Shown piece after piece: positions 23,820-45,144 of a stretch of DNA of 64,000 nucleotides (the first letter of the stretch is position 1; each line of letters opens with the position of its first letter). Location: positions 16,364,721 to 16,428,720 of the forward strand of contig NW_025062479.1 in NCBI RefSeq assembly GCF_000002995.4, in the 5' to 3' direction. Below the pieces are notes generated by a model. It searched no databases, was not told the origin of the DNA, and saw only the letters and a list, made by a program, of their open reading frames with translations. The position numbers and the translations under genes were made by a program. The stretch comes from Brugia malayi (lineage: Eukaryota > Nematoda > Chromadorea > Rhabditida > Onchocercidae).

Positions 23820-26800
23820 ATGGCCTTAAATTCACAAATTTTTTTCATATTAGTACATATGACAACGGTAATGTTACTTGCAATTGTTGGTAATATATTT
23901 CTTATTTTCATCATATTTCGTGGAAATGCTGTCGTGAAACGACGTATATCACCGGTTCAGGTAAGATCCTTTCATTTTTAAAAAATATCATTTTTTATTT
24001 TCATGAATTAAGGCAAGAATCTTTCCATCTTTGCAATTAATTGCAATCACATAAAATATGCATTAACGGATTTATTTCATTTTTATTTCAGACAATTAAT
24101 TCCTTTTTTAAATGGGATACAAACTTATACCTTACTAGTTTACAACTTTCCTACACACTTTAATTTCGTCTAACTTTCAGAAAATGCTAGTAATTCATGT
24201 TGTAGTTTTTCTTTTCAGATAAAATAATTTTTGGGAAAACAAGGGAAAAAAAAGAAAAGTTGATTGCTTGTTTGCAAGAGCAATTTAAAGTTGCCTGCAA
24301 ATTAAAATTACTGCAACATACATTCAGAACAAAATCAAATTTTCCACTCAATTATGGTTAAAGCATGAAAATTTGGAAAAATGTGCAAATTGAAAAAACA
24401 AAAAGACTTATTGAAACTGATTTCTATATGCATAATGAAATGCAAACATTTGTATCGATTAAGCTCAGAAATCAATTCAAAATAAATGATTCACTTAAAT
24501 TTGATTTCTTAAAATCAATTAAAATTGATATACGAAAAAAATAACTGTTTAAATAACTGTTGATCCGAACTGTATCATTTAAATTACTTTCATTTTCAGT
24601 ATTTTGCATTCTAATTTCCGTTTTTAATCTGTCAAATTGACTTTGGAAATTAAGAATTTTTACCTGAACAATGTAAATGAATAATTAAAAATGATGACAT
24701 TCTTCACGTGCGTATCTATATGTAATAACTTCAATGTAAAATAAGAATGATCTTCACCTATGTATAAACGTATACGTGTACAAATCTTTTTTTGCTAACA
24801 GAAAATGAAAGTTGCTTTAAAATTTATCAAAAATGGAATGCAATTTTTTTTTTCTCTTTTGTTTTTTTATAATCCCTAAAATAAGTAGATTAAAAAAAAG
24901 TGCAAAGGAAAAGTAATCAAAATGTATGAATGTAATACTTTAAAATTTTAGAATAATAATTTTTGCAGCTTTTGCTATTGCATACATGTGCTGCAGATTT
25001 ATTATTTGCATTATTATCATTGGGTACCGAAATAATTATTATTCTGAGACATCCCGTATTTGATGGACCAGCTTGGTTATGCCAATTAATTAGATATCTG
25101 CAGATGTTCCCAATGTATACTAGTTCATTTTTATTAGTTGCTATAAGTTTCGATCGTTTTCAGGTTTCTATAAATTTTTTATTTAATTAAAATTTTTCCA
25201 ACTTAAATTAATTCAGTTTTAAATATTTTGAAGACAAATAAAATAATTCAAACTTGCTATTGTAGAAATGAATGAAAACAGTCGTTTCTTATGCTTTTCT
25301 ATAATTATGTACTAATATTTTGAATGAAAAAAGTTGAAAAATTTCTTCATATTTGCTCAGTTCATAATTATTGATATTTTTGAATCAAGGAATTGAAAAA
25401 AATCAAAGACTAAAGGAAATAAAACCTCAAAACAATGTAACATAGCTAATTAGCTAACTAATAGTCTTCTACAATTTAACAAAAAATTAAATTTGATCTA
25501 AAGCGAACTTATAAGAAATTTCTGAAGTCAAATTTCTGACAACTCTTTCAGAAAACTGAAAAAAGCAAAACAAAAACAGTGAAGAAAGAAAAAGGAAAAG
25601 AAAACAGGATGAAATTAAATAAATTTGGTATGAGAAAAAAAACAAGGAAGAAAGATATTGCATTAAATGAAAAGGATCAAAATTGAGATAAGACAAATTC
25701 ATTAAATCAAAATTAAATACAATTTTACCCCCTTTCAGGCTATATGTCGTCCATTACAGACTTATTGCAGTGATCGTTATCGAAGACCAAATTATTTTGC
25801 AATAATTGCATGGATTACAGCTTTAATATGTTCCACACCTCAACTATTTATTTGGCATAAAACGTACGTTCAAGTTTTATTTTGTATAACTTTGTTAAAT
25901 TATTAGTGAAAAACTGTTACATACTAACGCTATTTTTTTTTTTTTATTATTTTTTTTTTTTTCAACATTTCTGCAAGAAAAAAAAATAAATAACTGAAAT
26001 ATTGTTTGAAAAAAAAGGACACAAAAAAGGAAAAAAAAAAGAGAAATGAAATTTTATATGGAACGAAAAAGAATTGTGAAAGTTTGAATAATATAATTTA
26101 ACACTTTAGTATTTAACATTATTTTAAAATAGCATTATTTGTCATTTTGTGTTACATTTTATTATTCCAACTCATGCATTTCAATTATTTTGCTTTTTAT
26201 TATCTGAAATAAATTTATTAATGCAAAGTATCAAAAATTATAATTATTAATGTGATCATAATTTTTTTTTTAATTTTTAATAATTTATTAAAGAAAAAAG
26301 AAGAAAATCTTTCGTTATAGAAAATATGGTGAATGTGCCACAATATATGGACATGGTGTGTCCCTTTTGAAAAGTATTTATGTGATTAGTTTTAATACCA
26401 TTGCTTGGCTAATACCATCAATGCTAGCAGCATTTTTTTATTATCGAGTTTGTAAAACTATTTGGTTATCATATCGTAATCAACAATTACTATTACAAAT
26501 GTCTGACTCATCACCTATAAATAATAGCTATAAAAAAAATCCAAGGTAAAATGGAACATTAATATTACATTTATTACTAAGTAATTATTCAATATGAATA
26601 TATATTGAAAAAAAAAAAAAAGAAAATTATCAACTTGATAACTAAGACAATAATATTCTTAATAGCATTGATTTTTCTTTTAATATCAATTTTGATAGCA
26701 ATAATAACATATCATAGTACAGGAAAAAAAAAAGAATATTAATCAAATATTTTTTTGGTTTTTAATTTGTTGCCATTCAGCCAGGGAAATAAGAAGAATT

Positions 26801-28642
26801 ATTAATAAAGAAAAATGTAAATTATATTTAATACTCTAAAACTCAAAAATGAAATTAAAAGGCTTCTTTTTAATAATAACTGAATTAAATGTAATTATTA
26901 TATTAAAAGTATCCTTCTATTTCAGTCAAGAAACGAGATCTTATGTTGTTAGGTTACACAATGATTCGAGGCATTGCCGTCGACAGCTGATGAAGTTCAA
27001 TCGCGATCGATTTCAAACCATTTGCTTAACAATGACTATTATTTTTTGTAATTTTTTCCTATGGGCACCATTTTGTGTGGTCAATGTTTTGCAAGCCGTC
27101 GTACCTCACTTATTGAGTAATTTAAAATTTTTGTTTAATTTGGTTAAAACTAATTAATTTGCAACAATTTGCATTATTTAAATTATTGAAGTATACAAAT
27201 GATAACGAGATAAATAGCATGACAAAAATTGGATTGGAATATATTTTTCGGAATGAATATAAATTGATATCTTGCAAGTGGATAGATCCTAATTAGTGAT
27301 GGTTTGATTTTACCAAACTGAATGGAATAATAAATAGCGGTTACCAATTTGAGGAAGCATTTTCAGGAATTACATTTGAACATATTGCTTAATTCCGCAG
27401 TTTATGAAATTACAAATAAATGACCATAGATTATTGAATGATTTCTCAAAGACAATCTGAGCATTAATTTAGCATTATCGGCATTAATAAATGTAGTAGG
27501 AAATAATTTCATCCTTCCTAAAATGAATGATGTCAAATTGGAATTGAAATAATTCTGTTTGTGAAATTGGATCATTTACTTTTAACAGTTGTGAAATAGG
27601 CGTTATTATTATTATTATCATTACCATCACTACTAATATTCAAATCCAACATTGCTTTTTTAGCACATGTGTGTCAGCCAGTGCAATAATTTCAAATTGG
27701 AATTTGTTGGAAATTTAGCAAAATTTTTTCCATTTTTCTGTCACAATTTTTCAATGGTAGCAACAAAATCGCATGTTTTAAGCGATAACAATAAAGTTTC
27801 AAGAAAATGTTCAATAACATTAGTTATCAAAAAAAAAAAATTCTGTTTATTTCATTAATTACACCTTAATTTTTAATTCTAAATGCCTCTTTTTTCTTAT
27901 AAAAACACACGTGAAATTTAACAATTTTAGTGCAATATTGAAAAATTAATGAGCAAAGGAGTAATAAATTATATGCATCTTTTTATTTTTATTTTTTATT
28001 TTTTTAGAAACAAGTATTTGGGTTAAAAAAGATGAAATTGCTTCATCATTTACTTTATAGTATTACAGGTTCACAACTAATCACTTATATAGTTATATTG
28101 GGCAATTTAAATTCATGCGTTAATCCATGGATTTACATAATATTCAATAGAAATCAAGTTAAAAAGGCATTCACATTTACAAATGGTAATTGATTTCTGC
28201 GTAATTATACAAATATAATTTCTAAGAATTTCTCAGGAAAAAAAATGGAGAAAATATTTTTCAAAAAACTTTTCCAATGATTTTGCAATAATGCAAATAA
28301 ATTATTTTTACAAATAAAAATTAAGGGAGAATGGAAATTATTTTATCAGTGCACTTGAAAAGAAAAATACTTCTAACTAATTAAATTAATTTTTTACTTT
28401 CTTTTAAACACACTTTGCCATATGTTTGCTGTTGTAATTTAGCATTACAATTTTGACAAATAACAAAAATTTTTATTTACTAAACAGTAACGATTTTAAT
28501 TTTTTTTTCCTTCTTTTATATTACAAATTTTTAACCTTTTTCTTTCAAAGTTTTCAAGTCATCAGTTCATACAGATTCATATTTATCGCAAAAAAAAGGA
28601 AGGAAAAAGGGTAAACGAATGTTTCATTTGAAAAAAAATTGA
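23820..28642 (+). CDS. Class A peptide GPCR, vasopressin/oxytocin/GnRH-receptor-like
   Basis: Seven exons join in phase to 361 aa: 23820-23960, 24969-25163, 25739-25863, 26321-26545, 26926-27116, 28069-28185 and 28551-28642. Class A landmarks are present: GN in helix 1 (Asn25), AAD in helix 2 (Asp57), Cys85 before helix 3 and Cys159 in loop 2 (likely disulphide), DRF in place of DRY at 109-111, LWAPFC in helix 6 (about 274-279) and NSCVNPWIY in helix 7 (307-315). The CQLIRYLQMF...SFDRFQAICRPL stretch and the NPWIY motif resemble vasopressin/oxytocin and GnRH/AKH receptors, so a neuropeptide receptor of that superfamily at the plasma membrane is likely. The exact ligand is unknown. The extracellular N-terminus is only about 7-10 residues. 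The C-terminal tail is Lys-rich. The helix 6-7 join uses the acceptor at 28068 rather than an AG eight bases upstream, because only that keeps frame. Confidence 0.93.
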
Positions 28643-31359
28643 TACTGAAAAGAAATATATAATTTATTAATACTAATTTAATGCTACTTAATATTCTATT
28701 ATGTATTCAAGAACAGAACTTAAACTTACTTTTCTGTTCTTTTTCCTTGATTTTGATATTTTAGAAAAATTTGATTGCAGACATAAATGGAATGAAATGA
28801 TGAAAATGGATGACAACCAATGAAGAATTATTTACAAAAGTTTCTTATCTTATAAATTTATTCACTCAAATTTTTACAAAAATATCATTTATGAAAATTT
28901 TGCATAAAAATTACTCTGAAAATAATATTTCAATTATCATCATAATGGTTAGTAAAATTTATAATCACTTCACATTTCAATTCTGCAAAATTTAGTATCA
29001 CTAAATTGTAAGTTGGAGTATAATTATTTGTTGTATATTTTCAACTCCTATTTGAAACAAATGTTTGATTGATAATGTGTTGTATTATTATAAGTGGTGA
29101 TATATTATGAGTAGAATATCTATCTATATGATACTAATTACGCTAACAGTTTCCGATTTGATTTGAATTCAAAAACTTCTCAGTTTAATTTCCTGTCTGA
29201 TTCACGATGCATTCATGATTTACTCATTAACATATCTCCTAATTAATCGTATTTTTACACATACTAACAGTAATTTTCGATAAACTATTATACTTTCAAT
29301 TATATACCTTGCAGTCTTTTTTTCGTTAAAAAGGTCTATTTTTTAAAATTCGAATCCTCTTATTTTTTTCTTTAGCATAAAGAATTAATTACGGGTTTTA
29401 TTATCAAATGAACAGAAATTATTTTAAATGAGATATTATTTGTATGACCCCCATTGCCATTTTTGCAAAAAATTAATCTTAATACCTTACATTTTTCTTT
29501 CAATTAGTCTTTATGAAATGCTTATTATAAAGAAACGAATTTAAAATAGAATTTCGACTACGATTTTCCAAAAAAAAAGGTGAAACATTTGAAAAAATTA
29601 CTTTTGAAAATATTGTTATAAAATTTTTATCTATTTTTTTCGTAATTTTTTTACAAGTGAAGCGATTTTGCTTACTTCAAAGTCGTTAATCTCATTAAAC
29701 AAATTGATTGATTGATTCAGTTGACTGCATTAGACTGATTTATTATTTGAAAATACCTCAAATTATCAATCATAGATCACATCATCTTATCACTTCAGCA
29801 TTACTATCACAAGCAACACATAAGTAGTTGCTATGAACTTGAATTATCTAACTAAATAAATAAGAAAAAGAGAAAATGCATATTGTTTTTTCAAGTTATT
29901 ACTGTTTAACTTTGTACGATGGCATATGAATTATAGGGCAAAATGTTTCAAGCATTTAAAGTATACTAATTACTAAGAAAAAACTTTCTCCTCTTCCAAG
30001 TAAAATCTTTTCAAAATGTTTTTTACCTGCCTTTAAAACTTTTTATTCTTCTAAATGTATCATAGGATATACTTATTCGTTTGCATAAATAGATATACTT
30101 CCCTAAAACATAATCATAAATATCTATCACAGATAAACTGAAACTCAACTTCTTATCACATCCCCACTCGATTGCAAGATAACTATTTCAATCAATTTCT
30201 ATTAAGAGTACTAGCATTGTAGACGATATTAACCACCTCCAATGTTTCAAGAAAACATATATTGATTGATATAATATCTGACCTACAAAATTTGATTAGA
30301 GAATATGCCTAAGCGATATGACGGTAAATAAATTATGGATTTAAATATGCAAACACATATTTATTTTTGACCAAGCGAAACACTTTCCGCCACAAAACTG
30401 TTCATCCAATATTGAGATCTCAAAATAATCATAATTATATGGTTGTAAAAGGCAATATTATGTCATGTTATCATGAGCAGAAAATCCTACCCTTCTAAAT
30501 GAAATAGTCCTTCCTTTTTCTGATCATTTAGATTTACATTTCATCTGTTACTTCAAAATCGAATATATTCTGTATCAACTTTTTCTTATTGGAAATGAGT
30601 GAAAAATGACGCGCCTAACTGATTTAGCTTTGAACTTAAATTTAAGAGGCCAATTGCTATTTTTCTTCAATTTGCTAATGTACATTATTCTTATATGTTC
30701 TATTTCAAACGGCACATGCATCAATAACAATTCTAAACCATTAGTTCTATTCTGAATAAAAAGGTCATAAGAGGAAATCATTTTCAAATCATTCATGTTC
30801 AACTACAGCAAAGTAAAACAAATTTTACAAGCAGCACATAATTTGACAACAAATGTGATTCAGTGATAATAACGACCACTCTGTGCATCCCATACACATA
30901 AAACAGGAAATGAATACTCACCCGCTTCCTATTCACAACGATACAATGCCTTTAGTGTGTTTTGCAATTTGTGATATAAATTTCCACTATCATGTTCCCT
31001 TTCTATAATAAAAATTTAAATAATTCTTACAGCAAAGAGTGGAAAATCATCTTGAGTGCCACAAAAAAGACATTAAGAAACAACAGTTCCCTAATACGCT
31101 ATCCTTAAAAAGAAATTTCAGCGAATACCACCAGTTTCTTCCCCAGAAATCAAATCAGTAAATTAAACAGCTTATTTCTGTGAAATTATTTAAAAAGAAA
31201 CAGATGTTGAAGTTTCCATTAAGATTTTAACGGACCAGATCACAGCAGCTGCTACTTAACAAATTTCCCTTCTGATAACTAAAAACATGTCAAATTTTGG
31301 AAAAGAGATTGAATGAAAAATAATATGCATCGTCTCCAGCTAATGTACGATAGCGAAAT
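28643..31359. other. Convergent intergenic region between the GPCR gene and cul-4
   Basis: About 2.7 kb of AT-rich sequence between the 3' ends of the GPCR gene (plus) and cul-4 (minus). It should contain the 3' UTRs of both, but no unambiguous polyadenylation signal was assigned and no gene was recognised. Confidence 0.6.
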
Positions 31360-40287
<8,928 letters not shown>

Positions 40288-40340
40288 ATAAACAAAGCGC
40301 CTTCACCTAAGCGCAGAAATTGTTAATCTGCAATACTTAC

Positions 40341-40360
40341 AGAATGTTGCCAACGAAATC
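40341..40360 (-). other. Possible 20-nt non-coding 5' exon of cul-4
   Basis: On the minus strand, TTTTTTGCAG is followed by 20 nt and then a perfect GTAAGT donor. A further acceptor-like CTGCGCTTAG lies about 18 nt before the ATG. This would make a tiny 5'-UTR exon, perhaps joined to a spliced leader. Inference from splice signals only. Confidence 0.3.
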
Positions 40361-41762
40361 CTGCAAAAAAACTACAAAGCAGTAATTTAACAAAATTTAA
40401 ACCCATAACTAGATTTTTTTCAAGCCATTTCAAATTATTAAGAAATTTCCACATGAAAATGGTGCTGGAATTAAATTCAAATTAAATAAGTTAACTTTAC
40501 GATTAACTGCTATGTATAACTTTTCAAACAGAAAAAAGTTCACGTAACATTATTAAGTCCTTTGTAACAACCACTTTATTATGTTTTAGATAGCAGTGCG
40601 TTCTTTTCTCATTAGAACACTTCCAGAGATACTATTTGGAGAGACACAACTACTAAAATAACATTTGGCTGTAAACTAGGTTATTCAGTGAAAAATATTA
40701 AATTACACCATAACTACCTCAAGTTAAATTTATCAAGAGAGGCTATGTCATGGTGACTGTATAACTGACAAGCAGAGAAGGAGGCCAGAGTCCTTAATCA
40801 TCAAGCAATGCGATAATTTCAGCACTGCGAATGAACAATCATAATCAGTTTGACGGACTAGTACCGCGTATGGACATAATCATAAAGAATCTACCGACAA
40901 ATCAGTATGTAATCCTTTCTACTAAACCTACTGATTAAATTCGACTGTGAAGTTTATCATCGGGAAATTCGTTTAAGATGTAAAGACCTGAATTTCAAAA
41001 GATCTCTCAGCAGCTGTTCTATTCTTCCGTGAATCTTTGATACTTTCCAGAATTAGAAAACAAACAGAAAACCACCCCACCTCCCCACTTCTCACGTTTT
41101 ACCCCACCTCACTTCTCGTCACACCGGACGTAACGGACCGCAGGCCGCAATATCAGTCGGAAAAGAAAAGTATCGGCTCAGACGTAACTTTTCTTCGCCG
41201 TCTAGGTCCTTAACCTTTTCTCTTCCTCACCCTCTCCATCTCCACATCTTCCTCTCCTTCTCTCCCATTGATTCTTATTCTCAATAAGCTTGCGGCTACT
41301 TAGCTGAAATATGATTTGTCGCAATATTTTATTTTTGTGAAGAGTCTTTCCCGTCCCATATATATGGACATCCGTGTGTTTACGTGGTTCTTGTTTGCAC
41401 TTACCTTAACTAACTCGGAAATATATTTTTTTCATGCTGCACACATTTTACAAGTGTATTAAGTGACTATGATGAAAGCGCTAGTATTGTCACAGTTGAC
41501 ACTCACTTCATTAGACCACACCCGACAAGCTGTATAAGTTTTCCAATACATCATCGAGTGATGTATGAGATGTGTGCGTGCGTCCATGTAGGTCACTATG
41601 CAAGTGCATATTTTGCTCGATTCTTCTGGAATGGATATTTCACTTCTGTGCTTTTACCATTTTGATGAAATTTAAGTTTAAACATTTTTAAAATCAACTT
41701 TTTCAGATTAGTATTTAGAGAGATTTCATCTGATTAACTCTGTACTGCGAAGTACCAAACAG
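40361..41762. promoter_or_regulatory. Divergent upstream region between cul-4 and the D52 gene
   Basis: Non-coding sequence between the cul-4 5' end (minus) and the candidate upstream D52 exon (plus). Its core at about 41060-41290 is pyrimidine-rich and carries several CpGs (for example CACACCGGACGTAACGGACC), unlike the surrounding DNA. A shared bidirectional promoter is the likely reading, from composition and gene orientation. Confidence 0.4.
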
Positions 41763-41784
41763 ATGGCAACAGCTGGATTAGAAG
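41763..41784 (+). CDS. tpd52: Candidate alternative first exon of the D52 gene
   Basis: ATGGCAACAGCTGGATTAGA followed by AG and a GTATAT donor encodes MATAGLE plus one base (phase 1). The D52 exon at 45953 begins with the two bases needed to complete that codon, giving MATAGLEAGDEHFING. The resulting isoform would be 164 aa and would lack the proline- and charge-rich first 60 residues. It lies just downstream of the CpG-richer patch at 41060-41290. Human TPD52 also has alternative N-termini. Transcript support is absent here. Confidence 0.45.
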
Positions 41785-44700
41785 GTATATATTATATTCG
41801 GTTCTATTTTTGTCTTCAAAGTTTCTCATAAATTTTCAAAATTTGTTGACTTGATTATTTTGTTGACTGATTTTGAAATTATGTTTGATCCTTGGCGTTA
41901 CGTAAAGAATATTCTTGCTGTAATTTCATTCATTGTCTTCTGAAATATATCTAAATTGTAACTGGTGAGCAAAAAATGAAGAGTAAAAAAGTATTGGTGG
42001 TGATAAAAAAATCCGGAGAACTGTTTCATCATTTTTGGAATTGGAAGTATGCTGTCCTTAAGAAATGATCTATTTTTTCCAGCTCAGTATTGAAACTAAT
42101 GACATTTTGAATGAAGCATTTTGTAAAAATGAATTGGCTATTAATTAATTGAATTAATTCAATAAAGTTGTTAATTAACTCAGAACCATTTGTATAATTT
42201 TACTTGTGGAAAGATCAAGTTGACTGATAAGATCTGCCGCAGTGTTTGGTTTTTTGTTGCTTTATATCAGTGCTGTTAAGAAATTCAGTGAAGTGTGGCT
42301 ATTATTAATAGCACAGCTTAATGTTGTGTAGATTAAGCAATCATTGGCATCCCGGAAAAAGTTCGCTATACCACTCGTCCAAGCCTTTATCTTATTTCAC
42401 ATGACTCACATGACGTTCCATTCAAAGATCGATATCAAAATATAGCAAAGTAAATGATGAATAAAAAGCAAATAATCGATAAAATCTGGTGAAATATTAG
42501 AGTATTGATAAATTGAGCTTTTCTTCACATTATAAAATGAAATTTGCTAACTTATTTACTATTTATTATTTGTTCTTATTGCGTTGTCATCATGATTGTG
42601 TGCATATCGCTTATTGTGCCATTATATTCTTTTTATGTAACAACGTTGCTAAATTGTGAGTTTTAATTATGTTTTTTTGTATTTCGTAGCATTTCGTAGC
42701 AAGCAAGTTACGTAAGAAGTCATTTGATGAGATTATATACATAATCAAAAAGGTGGCCAGTTACTACAAAAAATTATGAGATATTTAGAGGTTAACAGGG
42801 ATCGGTAAGGATCAGTGGAAGAGTTAATTAGTGACACTAATTTATTGCTCAGTTATATTTTTGGGTTTCAATGAACAGAGTAAGATGACATGTGTACTTA
42901 TATATTGAATATATTTTTAAATTAGAGGTAAGGTCGGGTGAAAAAATGAACTTTTTATTTGCTAGATATTGTACTAATGGAGTGTCAGGAATTGTGATGT
43001 TCAGCATGTATATACAGATCTTCGTTCACGAAATCAAGCTTTATTACAATCTAATATCGATCTGAGATTGTAAGAAAAGCTTAATCTGTTTAGCTATATT
43101 GTTATTTGAAGATTTCTAGCTTATTTTACAATTTCCTCGTTTTCTTTTCATGTGCAGACCACTTTATCTGCTTCTTTTCTTGCCGCTCTGTTTTCTCGTT
43201 CTCTCTTTTCCAACTTTTCTACCTTTTTCGGTGAAACATTTTGTGGCGAAATGGTAGAATAAATTAAGCAGTAATTTTAGTTTTAGATAGAGGAGAGCAG
43301 TGGCACCAGCTGCCAGATTATTATTGCGTTTACTTCATTTATTTATAGCTTTAATTGGCCAGCAATTAGTTGTACTGTTTTTTGTATATCTGGCGTCTTT
43401 CGGGAGTATTTCTCGTTCAGTTCTAATACTTTTAACTGTTATCACTACACTGTGATGGCACATTCGTTTTTGCATGGTGGTTTCATTGAAAGCTGAACAT
43501 ATTGGATGGTGAGGAAATCTTTTCAAGATGTGAGTATATGCATGAATAAAAGCAAAAGTGGTGTGACGTAGAGATGAAGAAGGAAAAGGAAGAAGTGAAA
43601 GGTACGTGGAATGATAAGTCATTCTTACAATGATAATGATTAAATTTGATTTATATTATTTGATCGTTATACCTATCCTACCAGTTCATTGTAAAGCATT
43701 TTGTTTTGTAGACACGTATGTATATGTAGAATGAGGGCCGCTGATAGGAGAAAGAAGATGCGGGGGCGGTGGAATTGTCGTACACTTCTCTTAGATTCTT
43801 TCAGGTTTTTAATATATTTAAGAAGGTGTACATATGAACATATTCCATAGGAAATTTGTACTTTACAATTTTAGCACTGTGTGAGATACTGATGCTTGTA
43901 TGCAGCGCATTTAACTTCTTCATCCGTCTATTAGTGATTTGTTGCTCTGTATTTCTTATCTGTGGGAAACGTTTTTTTAAACATGGAAATTATTAATAAT
44001 TTCATGGAGGTATTTTCATGGTTATTAACTAGTTAAAAAATTATTGTTATTAACTACTTGTTTTTATTTTAATTATTAATTAGTTTCTGACAGAAAATGA
44101 TTAGCCAGTTGTTTTTAATAAAATAGATTAGGAAGAGCTTAAAACGTGGTCGTACTGGTGCTTTAGGAACTTCTATTTACATAATACCCAAGTATTTTAT
44201 CGCTTGTTGATCAGCAAAGATTGTGTGATTAAGACTGTTCCAAAATTAACTACTTAAATGGGATGGGATGATTTCAGTTGGTCGTGATTGCTCTTTTTCT
44301 CCAGAGTCTCGAAAGCTTTATTGAATTTTAATTCATAAAATGACGGAGTCCTGAGTAATAAGATGATTGTTTGGTCGTAATTAGTCATTGACTTCGATCC
44401 AAGAAATTGCATTATTCATTATTAGTCATGGCTGCATTCTTCGTCTCATACATGTTATTATTGCAAAATAAAATAACAAAGGATGGACAATGCTATGATT
44501 TGCAAATCGATTATTATATGCCAGGAAATTTTTTTTTTTCAGCACAAAAATTTTTTTCTATATGCTGCTCTAACTGATATTAATGAGATTACTTGTGATA
44601 ACTCCGCAAAGAAATTTATCTTCGGATGGTTAGTTTTAGAAGACGAGATTACTGGGATTTTTAACTCTGGAGGATAACATCTATCGGAATTGTGAAAAAA

Positions 44701-45112
44701 GCTCATGGTTAATCATTTCGATTTTGATATATTTAACCTACTATCATGCGCTGGCTGTTTCAAATTCTTATTCTGGTTCTAATAGCAAAGTCGTGGTGAA
44801 AACTGATAATACCCAGCGCTATTTTCTAGCATTCTATCCATTCACTTAGTTGCAGTTATTGGTAGTGTCAGTTTTTTTTTTTTTTTTTGTCCAGAATCTG
44901 AAGTGTTTCCTTTGTTGATATAGAGTTTCTAGGAATATGTGCGCAATCCCTATGAATTATTTAATTCGAAGTATGGCATTAGTGTAGAGGAGAAAGAAAA
45001 TTCATTCAGTTTACCTGCCGGAAACTAATATCGTGCTATTGCCAATTTTGATCGTCTTGAAAAAACGAGTTGTTTTTGTTGTCCATAGTTTGTTTTTATT
45101 AAATACATTCAG
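41785..45112. other. Upstream/intronic region of the D52 gene
   Basis: About 3.3 kb with no additional convincing exon. It contains a second pyrimidine-rich stretch (about 43140-43240) and a short GC-richer patch (about 43735-43785). If the 41763 exon is real, this is its intron; otherwise it is promoter region. Confidence 0.5.
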
Positions 45113-45113
45113 T
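45102..45113 (+). promoter_or_regulatory. Probable spliced-leader or 5'-UTR acceptor of the D52 gene
   Basis: AAATACATTCAG ends 31 nt before the ATG at 45145. An in-frame TAA at 45130-45132 shows that coding sequence does not enter from upstream in this frame. Confidence 0.4.
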
Positions 45114-45144
45114 TCGTAACATTGTTTGCTAAGTGGATCAGGTA

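Noticed and set aside
28061..28068. GPCR acceptor at TTTATAG eight bases upstream of the chosen site
   Set aside because: Its use would break the frame into helix 7. Only the TATTACAG acceptor ending at 28068 joins in phase and yields the NPWIY motif.
9081..28642. Operon of cul-3 and the GPCR gene
   Set aside because: Although on the same strand, they are about 8 kb apart, whereas nematode operon genes are usually separated by hundreds of bases.
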